DNA of 48,618 nucleotides from Anaerolineales bacterium (GCA_020630805.1 JAHDIM010000004.1:1-48618); one strand, 5' to 3'. Numbered from the stretch's first letter, positions 36,308-47,149 are shown. Made by a program: numbers and translations. The notes: generated by a model from the sequence alone, not told the origin.

Positions 36308-36784
36308 TTATGGTTTTGGGTAATGAACGGTAGGCAAAATCCGCCCGACATACTGTGGCTGGTTTTTATGCCCCAACATTTGGCGAATGCCTTGCATTTC
36401 TCCCAAGTGATACCAATAGTGCCACGTCTGCCGTTGCAACATGGTCGCGCGGCTTTCTTCCGGAAAACGTGATGGCTGTTGCAGATCCGCCTCAGTGAAC
36501 GCGTTTAGGACGTGGTTGACTTCCGTGTTTACAGCATGCCAAGCGGCGAGCATCTCTTCTAAATCCGGCGTGCTAGCGGGTTGTCCCCAGGCCCAGGCAT
36601 CAAGATTTACCACTTTGGTGTCGAGCCATGCCATCTGGTCAAACTGCGCGAGATGGCCGACCATCCAGCTAATGCAGTTTGCATCCCCAAGACGTTTGAC
36701 TGCATCTTCCGGCGAGATATCTTTTAGACCGGTCAGCCAAGACTCTTTTGCAAATTGAATTTGAGTAACAATGAAATGGGTCAT
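36308..36784 (-). CDS. DinB family protein
   Basis: 158 aa; NCISWMVGHLAQFDQM and WHYWYHLGEMQGIRQMLGHK contain the DinB-like His positions. Confidence 0.8.
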   Translation of the reverse strand: MTHFIVTQIQFAKESWLTGLKDISPEDAVKRLGDANCISWMVGHLAQFDQMAWLDTKVVNLDAWAWGQPASTPDLEEMLAAWHAVNTEVNHVLNAFTEADLQQPSRFPEESRATMLQRQTWHYWYHLGEMQGIRQMLGHKNQPQYVGRILPTVHYPKP

Positions 36785-36787
36785 ACC

Positions 36788-37567
36788 TTATGTTCGCATC
36801 GTCTCCGTATTTCCGTCAACGCTAATCACTTGACCGGACACATTCGGCGCTAGTGGCGAGCTTAGAAAGACTGCCATGTTGGCAATTTCTTCCGGTTCAA
36901 TGAACGTTCGCATCGAGACTTGATCGTAATACTTTTCGCGAATCTCATCTTCTGAGCGCCCAGTCGCGTCCGACTCTATGCGTATGACATGATCCATCCG
37001 AGCATTATTGATCGAGCCGGGGCAAATGCAGTTCGCCCGAACATTGAATGCGCCTAATTCCATCGCCAAAGTCTTTGTAAAGCCAATCACCGCCCACTTC
37101 GATGCACAATATGGCGATCGATTGGGATAGCCATACAATCCAGCTGTCGTCGAAATATTGATAATCGAGCCACTACGCTGCGCTTTCATATGCGGGATCA
37201 CATGCTGTGTGCAGTAAAACTGCCCGTTGATATTGACTGCCATGGTCTGTTGCCAACCATCAATATCAATCTCTTCCACTGCGCCAGCCGGGCCAGAAAT
37301 ACCAGCATTGTTGACCAAGACATCAATACCGCCCATTGCCTCGATGGCAGCTTTCATAAACGTTGCCACTTGCTTAGGCTTGGACACATCAGTAACGTGT
37401 GTCTGCACAGCAGGCAAGTCAGACTGACAAGCAGCCAACCGCTCCGCAGAAATATCACAAATATGCACCTGCGCCCCACTGTCGAGGAATGCTTTCGCAA
37501 TCGCCTTGCCAATGCCCTGCGCACCCGCAGTCACAATCACACGCTGGTTAGTAATGTCAATGTTCAT
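36788..37567 (-). CDS. SDR family NAD(P)-dependent oxidoreductase
   Basis: VTAGAQGIGKAIAKAF, VLVNNAGISGPAG, SIINISTTAGLYGYPNRSPYCASKWAVIGFTK. Likely start 37567 (MNIDITNQRV). Confidence 0.93.
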   Translation of the reverse strand: MNIDITNQRVIVTAGAQGIGKAIAKAFLDSGAQVHICDISAERLAACQSDLPAVQTHVTDVSKPKQVATFMKAAIEAMGGIDVLVNNAGISGPAGAVEEIDIDGWQQTMAVNINGQFYCTQHVIPHMKAQRSGSIINISTTAGLYGYPNRSPYCASKWAVIGFTKTLAMELGAFNVRANCICPGSINNARMDHVIRIESDATGRSEDEIREKYYDQVSMRTFIEPEEIANMAVFLSSPLAPNVSGQVISVDGNTETMRT

Positions 37568-37586
37568 TTGAGCAGTTCCTGTGATT

Positions 37587-37690
37587 GTCTTAACACGGAG
37601 TTCTGCTGAGCAACGCCGAAGTATAGGGAAGAACACAGATATTTACAAAATTGTCCCATCCGTGTTCCTCCGAATCCGTGTTAAGAATCA
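37587..37690. repeat. Intergenic inverted-repeat element, AACACGGAT family
   Basis: GTCTTAACACGGAG ... CATCCGTGTTCCTCCGAATCCGTGTTAAGAATC. Confidence 0.85.
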
Positions 37691-37693
37691 TAC

Positions 37694-38797
37694 TTAGTTT
37701 ATTATTGCGATTGGCTCACCCAATACGTCACGATCAATGGTGATACCAAGTCCCGGACGGTCTGATGGCGCAAGTGTTGCATTTGTGCGCACAGGTCCAT
37801 CTGGCGCAACGCGGGGATAGACGTAACCCGACAAGTCGCAAACGTTCAGCACATACTTTGGATCTGTCGAAACGCCCAGATGTGCCAACGCCGCAGTCGT
37901 GATGTCAGAGCCCCACGTGTCTTCGATGACCATCATCACGCCCCACTCTGTGCAGAGGTCGCGGGCTTTGCGAATTTCAGTCACGCCGCCAAATTTAGAC
38001 AGCTTCAATGCCACGACGTCCATACATCCTAAAGCACGCGCTTTCTCCAAGGATTCGAAGTCGTGACCATTCTCATCAATTTTCATTGCCATGCCAGTGG
38101 TTTTACGCACCTCAGCGCAGGCTTCGAGCGTTTTACAAGGTTGCTCTAACATTACATCTAGATGCTTAGTGGCTAAACCAACGCGAATGGCCTCATATGA
38201 AGTCGCCCCTGCATTCCAATCGCCATACAACACAGGTTCAGGACCGATCACTTCGCGGACAAGGCGCAGACGTTCTACATCAGTATGCCATGTGCCAGAT
38301 GCCCCCAGCTTCGCTTGGAATTGGCGAATGCCCTGATCATACGCTTTCTGGGCAATATCCGCCATTGCTTCTGGCTCAATACAGGTGATGGAGTGATACA
38401 GCGGTGCCGCCTCTGTGCGTTTGCCACCGAGCAAAACATACAAAGGCAAATTTGCCGCTTTTGCAGTCAAATCCCAAAGGGCCATATCAAGCGCGCTTTT
38501 CGCATAACGATGTCCCATGAGATAGGCATTGCATTTTGCCATCAGCGCTTCAGGCCCAATCGGATCAGCGCCAATCAATATCGGGGCGAGTTCTTTTATT
38601 GCAGGCACAACCCCGTCAGCATAGGCTGGCAAATAATGCGGGATTGGGCAGACTTCGCCCCAGCCGGTGAGCCCGCCATCGGTTTTGACTTCTAGAACAA
38701 TGGTGTCGATGGTGTCAAAGCATTTGCCATCGGCCATGTTGTATTTTTCGTAGGTGGTTAAGACCACTTTGTAGAGTGCAATTTCTGTGATTTTCAT
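37694..38797 (-). CDS. Enolase-superfamily (MR/MLE subgroup) enzyme; candidate cis-3-hydroxyproline dehydratase or (hydroxy)proline-betaine epimerase
   Basis: GGLTGWGEVCPIPHYLPAYADGV, FQAKLG, YGDWNAG, MLEQPC, KIDENGHD, ALKLSKFGGVTEIRKARDLC. Confidence 0.82.
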   Translation of the reverse strand: MKITEIALYKVVLTTYEKYNMADGKCFDTIDTIVLEVKTDGGLTGWGEVCPIPHYLPAYADGVVPAIKELAPILIGADPIGPEALMAKCNAYLMGHRYAKSALDMALWDLTAKAANLPLYVLLGGKRTEAAPLYHSITCIEPEAMADIAQKAYDQGIRQFQAKLGASGTWHTDVERLRLVREVIGPEPVLYGDWNAGATSYEAIRVGLATKHLDVMLEQPCKTLEACAEVRKTTGMAMKIDENGHDFESLEKARALGCMDVVALKLSKFGGVTEIRKARDLCTEWGVMMVIEDTWGSDITTAALAHLGVSTDPKYVLNVCDLSGYVYPRVAPDGPVRTNATLAPSDRPGLGITIDRDVLGEPIAIIN

Positions 38798-38885
38798 GCA
38801 GGGTATTTAGCCGCGGACGAGCGCGGATGAACGCGGATGGGAGGTCTTGAAAGACCACAGGTGTCCGCAAATACTTTGTCTTTTT

Positions 38886-39992
38886 CTAAGCTTGATAAAC
38901 CGCCACTGGTGCACCGAGCGATTCGAAATCTGGCTCTACGCCAAGCCCAGGTGCATCTGGCGCGAAGATTTTGCCGTTTTCGGTGTGTGGGCCCGGCTTG
39001 CCAGTGGATGCGGTGTTGTACAAATGTAAGTCCGTCGAGTTGATGAGCATGTCCTCTGGCGTTGAGGCGGCCAGATGGGCAACGGCAGCAGAGACAATTT
39101 CACCGCCCCACGTGTCTTCAGAGACCACTGGAATACCATGATCCACAAAATAGTCACGGAACCGCCGCGCTTTGCTAAGACCACCTTGCTTTGAGATTTT
39201 GAGACAAATGACTTCTGCGGCGCGGTCGTTCACGACTTGCTGTGCAACTTTGAAGCTGTCGACACATTCATCTAGCTTCATTGGGATGTCCACACGGCGG
39301 CGGACTTGGAGACATTCTTCATACGTGTGGCATGGTTGCTCCATGAAGTAATCCAGATGCTTTGTAGCGCGGGCAACACGCAGCGCTTCATCGACACGCC
39401 ACCCCTGGTTGGCGTCCGCAAAGGCTTTTTCTCCGGACTTCAACAGTGGCACTGTCGCCTTGATGCGTTCAATATCCACTGCCCAGTCTGCGCCAACCTT
39501 GACTTGAAATTGTCGATAGCCACGCGCTCGGAGGCGATCAAGCTCTTTCGTCATTTCTTCTGGATCGTTTTGCGGAGCGACGCGATACATGGGCGCGCCG
39601 TCAGTCAGTTTCCCACCAAGCAGCATCCAGACCGGCTGTTCCGTAGCCTTACCTAAGATGTCCCAACAGGCGTTATCAAAAGGTGTTTTGGCATAACCAT
39701 GGCCTTGAACGGCATGGTCCATAATCTTTTCGATTTTGCCAACTTGGCGCGGGTCTTCACCAAGCAAGACGGGCGCAACCAAACGCGCCAAAGCTTCCAC
39801 ACCTTCGGAGTGGGCTATCATGTAGTTCTCACCGCAGGGACAGAACTCACCACACCCACTAATGCCCGCGTCTGTGTCAATCACAACCACGCTAGACATC
39901 GCCACGCGAATGGCATTGCCTCGCCCCCAACGATAGACGCCATCGACGTAGGGTAATGCCTTCTTATAGACAGAGATTTTTGTAATTTTCAT
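38886..39992 (-). CDS. Enolase-superfamily (MR/MLE subgroup) enzyme, paralogue of the neighbour
   Basis: AGISGCGEFCPCGENYMIAHSEGVEAL, FQVKVG, FADANQGW, FMEQPC, KLDECVDS, CLKISKQGGLSKARRFRDY. Confidence 0.82.
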   Translation of the reverse strand: MKITKISVYKKALPYVDGVYRWGRGNAIRVAMSSVVVIDTDAGISGCGEFCPCGENYMIAHSEGVEALARLVAPVLLGEDPRQVGKIEKIMDHAVQGHGYAKTPFDNACWDILGKATEQPVWMLLGGKLTDGAPMYRVAPQNDPEEMTKELDRLRARGYRQFQVKVGADWAVDIERIKATVPLLKSGEKAFADANQGWRVDEALRVARATKHLDYFMEQPCHTYEECLQVRRRVDIPMKLDECVDSFKVAQQVVNDRAAEVICLKISKQGGLSKARRFRDYFVDHGIPVVSEDTWGGEIVSAAVAHLAASTPEDMLINSTDLHLYNTASTGKPGPHTENGKIFAPDAPGLGVEPDFESLGAPVAVYQA

Positions 39993-40196
39993 AGGTTATT
40001 TAGATGGCAGTTCCATCTACTTTGCAGGTTGGCGACGCAATGACGTGTGGCACCATTGCGCGATGTAGTTATGCTATCAAAGCAAAATCAGATGGACAAC
40101 TTTCCTGATGTCTCGTTGGCCTAAGACTACAAAATAATGCAATGTTGTGGTCAGACTTTCACAATGTGGCAATTGATCAAAATTCTGCCTTAAGGC

Positions 40197-40227
40197 AAAA
40201 CGGACTACCGATGTGGCAGTCCGTTTT
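40197..40227 (-). terminator. Terminator-like hairpin downstream of pckA
   Basis: AAAACGGACT accgatgtggc AGTCCGTTTT. Confidence 0.75.
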
Positions 40228-40245
40228 ACTAGAGCAGAAAACAGG

Positions 40246-41823
40246 CTAAAGCGTTGGCCCACTTTTGCAGATCTCTGCGCTAGAACCGTCCTTATATTTT
40301 TCGAAGTTTTGTGCAAAAAGATCGGCTAGTTTTTGCAGTTGCAGATCATAGGAGTCCGCATCCGCCCACGTATTGCGTGGCACTAAAATTTCAGTTGGCA
40401 CATGTGGACATTCAGTTGGGATGGCAAAGCCAAAAACATCATCCGTGATGGTGGGCACATCCTCTAAATCTCCAGCGTGGATTGCGTCAATAATGGCCCG
40501 CGTATTTTTCAGTGACATGCGCCGACCAACACCATAAGCACCACCTGTATACCCTGTATTGACCAACCAAGCTTTGGCATTGTGTTCCTGCATTTTTTCA
40601 GCCAACAGCTCGGCATATTTACTTGGATGCCACACCATAAACACGTCGCCAAAACACGCTGAAAATGTTGCTTGAGGTTCAGCAACACCCATTTCAGTGC
40701 CTGCCACCTTGGCTGTATAACCACTAATAAAGTGGTACATTGCCTGCTCCGGAGTCAATTTGCTTACTGGTGGCAGCACGCCAAAGGCATCATAGGTCAG
40801 CAGGATAATGTTGTTTGGATGCCCCGCGACACAGGGAAGCTTTGCTGACTCAATGTAGTCAATCGGATAAGATGCTCTGGTGTTCTGAGTGATAGAAACG
40901 TCACTGTAGTCGACTTCGCGCGATACGTCATCAAATACGACGTTTTCAAGCACGGTTCCAAACCGAATTGCGCCGTAGATGTCTGGCTCACTTTCAGAGG
41001 AGAGGTCAATGGCTTTGGCATAACATCCGCCTTCAATATTGAAGACACCATCATCATTCCAACAATGCTCATCGTCCCCAATCAGCAGTCGCTTTGGATC
41101 TGTTGAAAGCGTTGTCTTACCCGTGCCGGAAAGCCCGAAGAATAAGGCAACGTCTCCGTCTTCTCCCTCATTCGCCGAACAGTGCATTGACATCACATTG
41201 TTTTTCGGCATCAGGTAATTCATAACTGTGAAGATCCCTTTTTTCATTTCGCCAGCGTATTCTGTTCCCAGAATAATTGCTTCTCCGCGTTCAAAAGACA
41301 GATCTACACTTGTTTTTGAGGTCATTCCGCTAGTATGTCGGTTTGCTGGAAATCTACCTGCATTGAAAACGACAAAGTCTGGTTCGCCAAACAGTTCCAA
41401 CTGCTCTTGGGTTGGGCGAATCAACATATTGTTCATAAACAATGCATGATACGGTCGCGTACATACAATTCGCACCTTGATGCCATCCCGCACATCCCAG
41501 CCCGCATAGCCATCCATAACATAAATCCGATCCAGCATATTGAAGTAATCAATCGCCCGTTCCCGGTTGATGATAAAGACATTGTCATCTAGTGGGATGT
41601 TGACATCGCCCCACCAGATGTCTTTTTCAGATGCTGGATTTTGAACAATGCGTTTATCTTTGGGGCTGCGTCCCGTACGCTCACCAGAGCGCACCATCAA
41701 GGCGCCAGAAGATGCAATAGCGGCACCTTCTTCGTACAGCAACGCCTCTTCATAGAGCACAGACGGAGCAGCGTTCCGCACGATATTTTCGACATCAATG
41801 CCATATTGCTTCAAAATAGACAC
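40246..41823 (-). CDS. pckA: Phosphoenolpyruvate carboxykinase (ATP)
   Basis: [79 protein letters not shown]. Confidence 0.97.
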   Translation of the reverse strand: MSILKQYGIDVENIVRNAAPSVLYEEALLYEEGAAIASSGALMVRSGERTGRSPKDKRIVQNPASEKDIWWGDVNIPLDDNVFIINRERAIDYFNMLDRIYVMDGYAGWDVRDGIKVRIVCTRPYHALFMNNMLIRPTQEQLELFGEPDFVVFNAGRFPANRHTSGMTSKTSVDLSFERGEAIILGTEYAGEMKKGIFTVMNYLMPKNNVMSMHCSANEGEDGDVALFFGLSGTGKTTLSTDPKRLLIGDDEHCWNDDGVFNIEGGCYAKAIDLSSESEPDIYGAIRFGTVLENVVFDDVSREVDYSDVSITQNTRASYPIDYIESAKLPCVAGHPNNIILLTYDAFGVLPPVSKLTPEQAMYHFISGYTAKVAGTEMGVAEPQATFSACFGDVFMVWHPSKYAELLAEKMQEHNAKAWLVNTGYTGGAYGVGRRMSLKNTRAIIDAIHAGDLEDVPTITDDVFGFAIPTECPHVPTEILVPRNTWADADSYDLQLQKLADLFAQNFEKYKDGSSAEICKSGPTL

Positions 41824-42108
41824 GTTGAATCTCCCAGAGTGGCTAGATAAAGATCATTATCACTATATAAAAATTCAAACCAAAAAATCGATCTTCCCAA
41901 TACCCTAGAAATTTGTAAAAACACAACAACTAAAGAGAGTCTGGATTGTACATAGTGAACAATTTGTTTAGCAAATGCAGGTCGATTATAACGTGATGCG
42001 CTTTTTCAACAAGTTGCAATCAAGGCATATTTATCACAATATAAAAACTAATTTCAGTGTCGTTTGTAATTTTTGCTGCAAAAGTTTCATTTTTCGACAA
42101 TGTGAATC

Positions 42109-42134
42109 AAAAACGCCACATCAAGGATGTGGCG
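42109..42134 (-). terminator. Rho-independent terminator of the aminotransferase/methyltransferase operon
   Basis: Minus strand CGCCACATC-ctt-GATGTGGCG-TTTTTG, 9-bp perfect stem plus T5. Confidence 0.85.
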
Positions 42135-42222
42135 ACATTCGTCAAACAATAGACACTAATTTTGAAAATTTCTCAGTTGAAGAACTCAGACATCTATGAA
42201 ATCCAGCCAACTTATGTGTAAC

Positions 42223-43347
42223 TCACAGCTGTTTTAGCGTCGTCTCAATGCGATTTAACGCTTCCAAAAGCGTCTCCCGACCTTGCCCAAAGGCAATTCG
42301 CAGGTGTTTATCCATCCCAAACGAATCGCCAGAGCCAACAAAGACGCTTGCTTCACGACAGAGACGTTCCATCAACGCAGTTGAATTGATATCTAAGTCG
42401 TATTTGATAAACGTAACAGCCGAAGCTTGCGGTGGCGTGTAGCTGAAAATTCCACCTTGGGCGTTCATCCATTCTTCGAGTGTAGGGAAGCCCTTGCGAA
42501 TATAGTCACGCGTGCGTTTGATAATGCGCGGTCGCACTTCTGGTGACAGCGCGTAAGCGGCCAATTTATTGCTAAGCGCCGTCGCAGTAATTGCCGTGTA
42601 CTCATGTCGTCGCCAGATATCCTCAATTGTTTCTGGTGGCCCAACAATCCAACCGACGCGTAAGCCTGGCAGACCATACGCCTTGCTCATGCTACCCACA
42701 GCCAACACTTTGTCATACATTCCGTAAAACGATGGTGTTTCATCCACCTGTTCACGTTCTGCACCAGCATAGACTTCATCGGCCAAAATCCAAGCGCCGA
42801 CTGAATCTGCGATCTCAATAACAGCCTGCATTTCTGCATCAGTCATAATGTAGCCAGTCGGATTATTCGGATTACAAACATAAATGAGTTTAGTTTTCTC
42901 GTTTACGTTATTGCGAAGTTCATCTAAATCTACAGCCCAGCCAGCGTCAGGCAAATGGCTAAATGTGCGCACAACATGTCCTGCGTTTAGGGCAATGCCC
43001 CACACCTGTTTATAAGTTGGCGTTTGCGACACAACTTCATCACCGGGTTCAAGTAAGGTTTGCAGAATGATGTTGTTCGCTTCTGATGCTCCTACGGTTA
43101 CCAACACGTTCGGAACGTTTGCCCCCTTATACAAGCGCGCAATATTCTCACGCAGGTCTGGATTGCCATTGACATGCGGATAGTTGATTTCACTACTCAG
43201 CATCTCTTCCAACAGCGCTCCATTGCCATCGATCAACTCTGCAAGTTGCATTGGATGCACCCCGCTTTCAGTCAGGTTGTAGTCAACAACTTGCTCCCAA
43301 ATGGATTGATGATGTTCTAACTCAAAGACTTGAAAAGGTTTACTCAT
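42223..43347 (-). CDS. PLP-dependent class I/II aminotransferase
   Basis: VTVGASEANNIILQTLLEPGDEVV, VCNPNNPTGYIM, ILADEVYAG, AVGSMSKAYGLPGLRVGWIVG. Confidence 0.92.
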   Translation of the reverse strand: MSKPFQVFELEHHQSIWEQVVDYNLTESGVHPMQLAELIDGNGALLEEMLSSEINYPHVNGNPDLRENIARLYKGANVPNVLVTVGASEANNIILQTLLEPGDEVVSQTPTYKQVWGIALNAGHVVRTFSHLPDAGWAVDLDELRNNVNEKTKLIYVCNPNNPTGYIMTDAEMQAVIEIADSVGAWILADEVYAGAEREQVDETPSFYGMYDKVLAVGSMSKAYGLPGLRVGWIVGPPETIEDIWRRHEYTAITATALSNKLAAYALSPEVRPRIIKRTRDYIRKGFPTLEEWMNAQGGIFSYTPPQASAVTFIKYDLDINSTALMERLCREASVFVGSGDSFGMDKHLRIAFGQGRETLLEALNRIETTLKQL

Positions 43348-44489
43348 ACGTTTTTGACCACCACAAAAGATTCATCTTGAAACCAAAGGCCACCGTGTCG
43401 TTGCAGAACTTTCTGCGTGACATCAATATATTTCCCATTACGCAGCATCGCATTGATGCGATCATCTTCTATTTGCGCCACGTACACTGCCGCATTCCAA
43501 GCTGCTAACAAAGTAGAGGTACCAATGTTACTGCCAATTTCGTCAGGCAAGGCATGCATATGATATGTGAACAAGGCTCGACTGTCGTGATGCGCATCAA
43601 AGGTAAAGCGTTCGCCCTCAGCATTCAAATAGTCCCGCAAGGTGCGGATGAGTAAATGACGTGGCGTCGCAAATGGCTCTTCGTCTGGCCACACTTTGCG
43701 TACAATCTCCATGCCGGGATCATGCCCAGTAGACTGGATCACGACCATGCGTCCATTTGGCGCGAGCGCATTGGCAAGCGGCCCAAGTACTTTACTCACT
43801 TTGAACTCTGCTGTTTGTCGGCTACGGTAAGGTTGTGCCGCCATCACAAGATCATAATTCGCAACGTGCTGACCGCGTTTGGGGATCAATCCATCCAGCG
43901 CAAACGCCTGATCTTTTCGGTACAACACCAACACAGACGGTGTCACATACAAAGGATTCCCCGTCTTTGGGCTGGATTTCGTTTGCCAACCACGCGCCAA
44001 AATCTCATCGAGTTGGCCAATGCCTTGACTGAAATCGTGGGCGCTTTCGCCCTCAAGCGGAACATCCCACCACTGCAGCTTTTCTTTTGCCGATGTACGC
44101 CTTGGCTCCAGATACGGCGCTTCGGCATAATACAAATTCGTCAGCACAACAACCGTCTGCGGATGTTCCGCAAACCGATCTGCGAGTTTAGACAGCGTCA
44201 GCCGCGTGTCTTCCATGCTGATCTCTTTACCCACCACAACTTGCGGCACATTCTTGAAGCGGCAATGCATTTCACGCATCACGCGGCTAAGCACAGTGCC
44301 ATCGCCAACACCAGCATCAAAGACATTCAGTGACGGTGGCGTCGGGGTGATCTTGTCGAGTTCTTCACCAATGCGCTTTGAAATCTCAGTCTTTTCAGTT
44401 GTCGTGGTGACAAACATCAAATACTTTTCGCGATTATCAAAAAAGCGAATAGCGTTGTCGTCGGCTTTGGGTGTTTTTTCTTCAGTCAT
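43344..44489 (-). CDS. Putative SAM-dependent methyltransferase of uncharacterised subfamily
   Basis: Motif I-like NVFDAGVGDGTVLSRVMREM; late PNGRMVVIQSTGHD; ATGA overlap with the downstream aminotransferase. Confidence 0.65.
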   Translation of the reverse strand: MTEEKTPKADDNAIRFFDNREKYLMFVTTTTEKTEISKRIGEELDKITPTPPSLNVFDAGVGDGTVLSRVMREMHCRFKNVPQVVVGKEISMEDTRLTLSKLADRFAEHPQTVVVLTNLYYAEAPYLEPRRTSAKEKLQWWDVPLEGESAHDFSQGIGQLDEILARGWQTKSSPKTGNPLYVTPSVLVLYRKDQAFALDGLIPKRGQHVANYDLVMAAQPYRSRQTAEFKVSKVLGPLANALAPNGRMVVIQSTGHDPGMEIVRKVWPDEEPFATPRHLLIRTLRDYLNAEGERFTFDAHHDSRALFTYHMHALPDEIGSNIGTSTLLAAWNAAVYVAQIEDDRINAMLRNGKYIDVTQKVLQRHGGLWFQDESFVVVKNV

Positions 44490-44542
44490 TGAAAAATATT
44501 TTATTTAGCACTACACAGGAAATTCTTAACACAGATAGGTAA

Positions 44543-45715
44543 TTACGCTGACCAATCGCGTAATCGTTGGGTTGCTGCTCTAACCTTTTTTGTTGGGGTG
44601 CCAAGTGAAAAGCGAAGGTAGTCCGGCGATGTGGTGCCAAATGCCGCACCAGGCGTCAAACTCACCCCAGTCTCTCGTAGTAATTGTTGCACAAAGGTAG
44701 CTGTGTTTTCAACGCCTGGCACGCGTGCCCAGACGTACATGCCACCTTCTGGTACATTGGCTTCCCAGCCAATTGCCGCAATCGTTTCCATGATCATGTC
44801 ACGCCGCAGTTGATATTCGTCGTTACGCGCCATAAGCCACTCTTGTGAACCGGTAAGCGCTGTTGCTGCACCCGTCATCAAGGGTCGGAAAGAGCCTGTA
44901 TCTACATTAGATTTCCAACGCCCTAGATTGCGCAACACCTCAGCATTTCCAACCGCCGCCGCAGTCCGCCAACCTGCCATGTTATACGTCTTAGACATCG
45001 AGTTGAATTCAACTGCGACCTCTTTCGCGCCATCGATTTCTAAAACACTCGGTGCCCGATAGTCTCCAAACGTGATATCTGCATATGGGGCATCATGCGC
45101 CAAGATGAAATTGTGCTGATGCGCTAACTCCACGGCGCGTTTGAAAAAATCCAGTCCTGCCGTCGCCCCAGTCGGATTATTTGGATAATTGAGCCACATA
45201 ATTTTTGCACGCGCATAATCATCCGCAGAAATTGCATCAAAGTCGGGCAAGAACTTATTCTCAGCTAACAACGGCATGCGCACAACCACCCCACCCGCCA
45301 TCAGCGTTCCTGACGTGTACGTGATGTATCCCGGATCTGGCACCAGCACCACATCGCCAGCACCCACATACACTTGCGCCAAATTGAAGATACCTTCTTT
45401 ACTGCCCAGCAAGCTAAACACTTCAGTCGCAGGATCCAATGTGACCCCAAACCGATTTTGATAATACGTCGCCCATGCCTGACGATATTCAGGTGCCCCG
45501 TTGATCGGGCTGTAGCTATGCACAGTTGCATCATCAGCTGCACCACTCATGCTTTCGATAATAAAATTAGCAGGCGGCATATCTGGCGCACCGATATCGA
45601 GGCGTAAGATTTCGACGCCGCTAGCGGCAACTTCAGCTAATAGCTGGCGAAGTTCAAAAAAATAGTTAGGCGGTAAGCTCTCCATACGGGGAGCGAGTTG
45701 GAATTGAGTTGTCAT
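44543..45715 (-). CDS. PLP-dependent class I/II aminotransferase
   Basis: LLGSKEGIFNLAQVYVGAGDVVLVPDPGY, LNYPNNPTGATA, LAHDAPYADITF, FNSMSKTYNMAGWRTAAAVG. Likely start 45715 (MTTQFQLAP). Confidence 0.92.
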   Translation of the reverse strand: MTTQFQLAPRMESLPPNYFFELRQLLAEVAASGVEILRLDIGAPDMPPANFIIESMSGAADDATVHSYSPINGAPEYRQAWATYYQNRFGVTLDPATEVFSLLGSKEGIFNLAQVYVGAGDVVLVPDPGYITYTSGTLMAGGVVVRMPLLAENKFLPDFDAISADDYARAKIMWLNYPNNPTGATAGLDFFKRAVELAHQHNFILAHDAPYADITFGDYRAPSVLEIDGAKEVAVEFNSMSKTYNMAGWRTAAAVGNAEVLRNLGRWKSNVDTGSFRPLMTGAATALTGSQEWLMARNDEYQLRRDMIMETIAAIGWEANVPEGGMYVWARVPGVENTATFVQQLLRETGVSLTPGAAFGTTSPDYLRFSLGTPTKKVRAATQRLRDWSA

Positions 45716-45865
45716 ATTCGAATATTTATGTAACAAACCAGAAAATTCTCAAAAATAGAATTGACGTTAGATCTGTTTTTTTACTGAAGGTTTCGCATGC
45801 ATTTGTCGCATTTATTTCTGAATTCTTGTTGCGAAACACTTAGCATGGAGTGAAATCCATTGCTA

Positions 45866-45920
45866 ACAAACAAAACACGCTAAAGCGCGTTAAGTTGGTT
45901 TCAACATGCTTTGGCATGTT
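45866..45920 (-). terminator. Tandem hairpins downstream of the dadA-like gene
   Basis: AACATGCtttgGCATGTT (45903-45920) and AACACGCTaaaGCGCGTT, followed by TTTTGTTTG on the minus strand. Confidence 0.65.
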
Positions 45921-45940
45921 TTCTTCTCTAGCAACCGAAT

Positions 45941-47149
45941 TCATTCGGCTTGCGATGTCAATATCCCTGTCACCTGCACCCCAGTCACCGGCCCCAGCGA
46001 CAGACCCAGCATGCCATGCCCGGTGGCATAAATCACATTTGGCACACGTTCACTACGTTCAACAATCGGTAACCCATCCGCAGACAGTGGGCGATAGCCG
46101 CTCCACGTTTCTTTGACTTCGACTTGCTCCATATCACGCAATGTACGCCGCAAGCCTTGCCAATTCTTCTCAATCCGATGCGGGTTGATGCTTGGGTCAA
46201 AGCCTGCCAATTCAAGCGTACTGCTAAATCGGAAGTCAGTGCCCAGCGGAGTAATCGCAAGCTTGTAGTCATCCACGGCAATTGCGCGATTGGGACCAGC
46301 AGTTGGTGCGGGTCGCTTCGCAGTAATGCTATAACCTTTTGCTGGTTGCATCGGAAGCCAGTCGCCAAGTTGCTTTGCAACTAAGCTTGTCCAAGCCCCC
46401 GCAGCCATCACAAATTGAGCACCCGAGACCATTCCGTTAGTCGTTTCAATTGCATTAATGCGACCTTTCTCAGTCTTGAAATCTTTGACTTCCGTGTCTT
46501 CAAGAATAGTCACGCCTTGCAACCCACACTGTTCTGCCAAAGCGGCAGTCAACTTGTCTGGATTGACTTGGGCTGGCTCAGGCCGAAATAGCCCGTGTTC
46601 AACTTCTGGCTGCAAATTTGGAATGAGTTCACGCAAATCATCGCGATCTAGCAAGTGACAGTCGACGCCAAAGTCATCCATCATTTGCTTTTCACGTTTC
46701 GCTGCAGCCACATATTTCTCCGCAAATTGGATCTGGACTAGCCCTTGTTGTGCAAAATCAAACTCTAAACCTTGCGCGTCCAATTCTTTATAGAGCGCCA
46801 AACTTTCTTGTAACTGAGACTTGAGAATGGGAGCGCCCTGCTGCACATTGTCATCCGTAGCCGCAGCGCGAAACTTCAGTAGCCAACGCATCAAATCAAC
46901 GTCCGCACGCGGCTTGATATAAAACGGACTGCTACGATCCAGCATCCATTTCAGTCCTTGGCCCAACACACCGGGCGCACTCGTCGGAATCACATGCGAT
47001 GTCGCAATCCAACAGGCATTCCCATGCGTCGCCGCTTGACCCAATCGATCGCGTTCAACAAGCGTGACACCGATGCCAGCTTTGGAGAGATAGTATGCGC
47101 AGCTTAGGCCAATGATGCCGCCGCCGATGATGACAACTTCGTTGTTCAT
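45941..47149 (-). CDS. FAD-dependent D-amino-acid dehydrogenase-like oxidoreductase (DadA family)
   Basis: VVIIGGGIIGLSCAYYLSKAGIGVTLVERDRLGQAATHGNACWI; ETWSGYRPLSADGLPIVERSERVPNVIYATGHGMLGLSLGPVTG. Confidence 0.9.
   Translation of the reverse strand: MNNEVVIIGGGIIGLSCAYYLSKAGIGVTLVERDRLGQAATHGNACWIATSHVIPTSAPGVLGQGLKWMLDRSSPFYIKPRADVDLMRWLLKFRAAATDDNVQQGAPILKSQLQESLALYKELDAQGLEFDFAQQGLVQIQFAEKYVAAAKREKQMMDDFGVDCHLLDRDDLRELIPNLQPEVEHGLFRPEPAQVNPDKLTAALAEQCGLQGVTILEDTEVKDFKTEKGRINAIETTNGMVSGAQFVMAAGAWTSLVAKQLGDWLPMQPAKGYSITAKRPAPTAGPNRAIAVDDYKLAITPLGTDFRFSSTLELAGFDPSINPHRIEKNWQGLRRTLRDMEQVEVKETWSGYRPLSADGLPIVERSERVPNVIYATGHGMLGLSLGPVTGVQVTGILTSQAE

Noticed and set aside
37190-37609. 139-aa plus-strand ORF
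   Set aside because: Antisense to the SDR gene; shadow ORF.
43656-44333. 225-aa plus-strand ORF
   Set aside because: Antisense to the methyltransferase-like gene; His/Arg-rich shadow translation without domain-like sequence.
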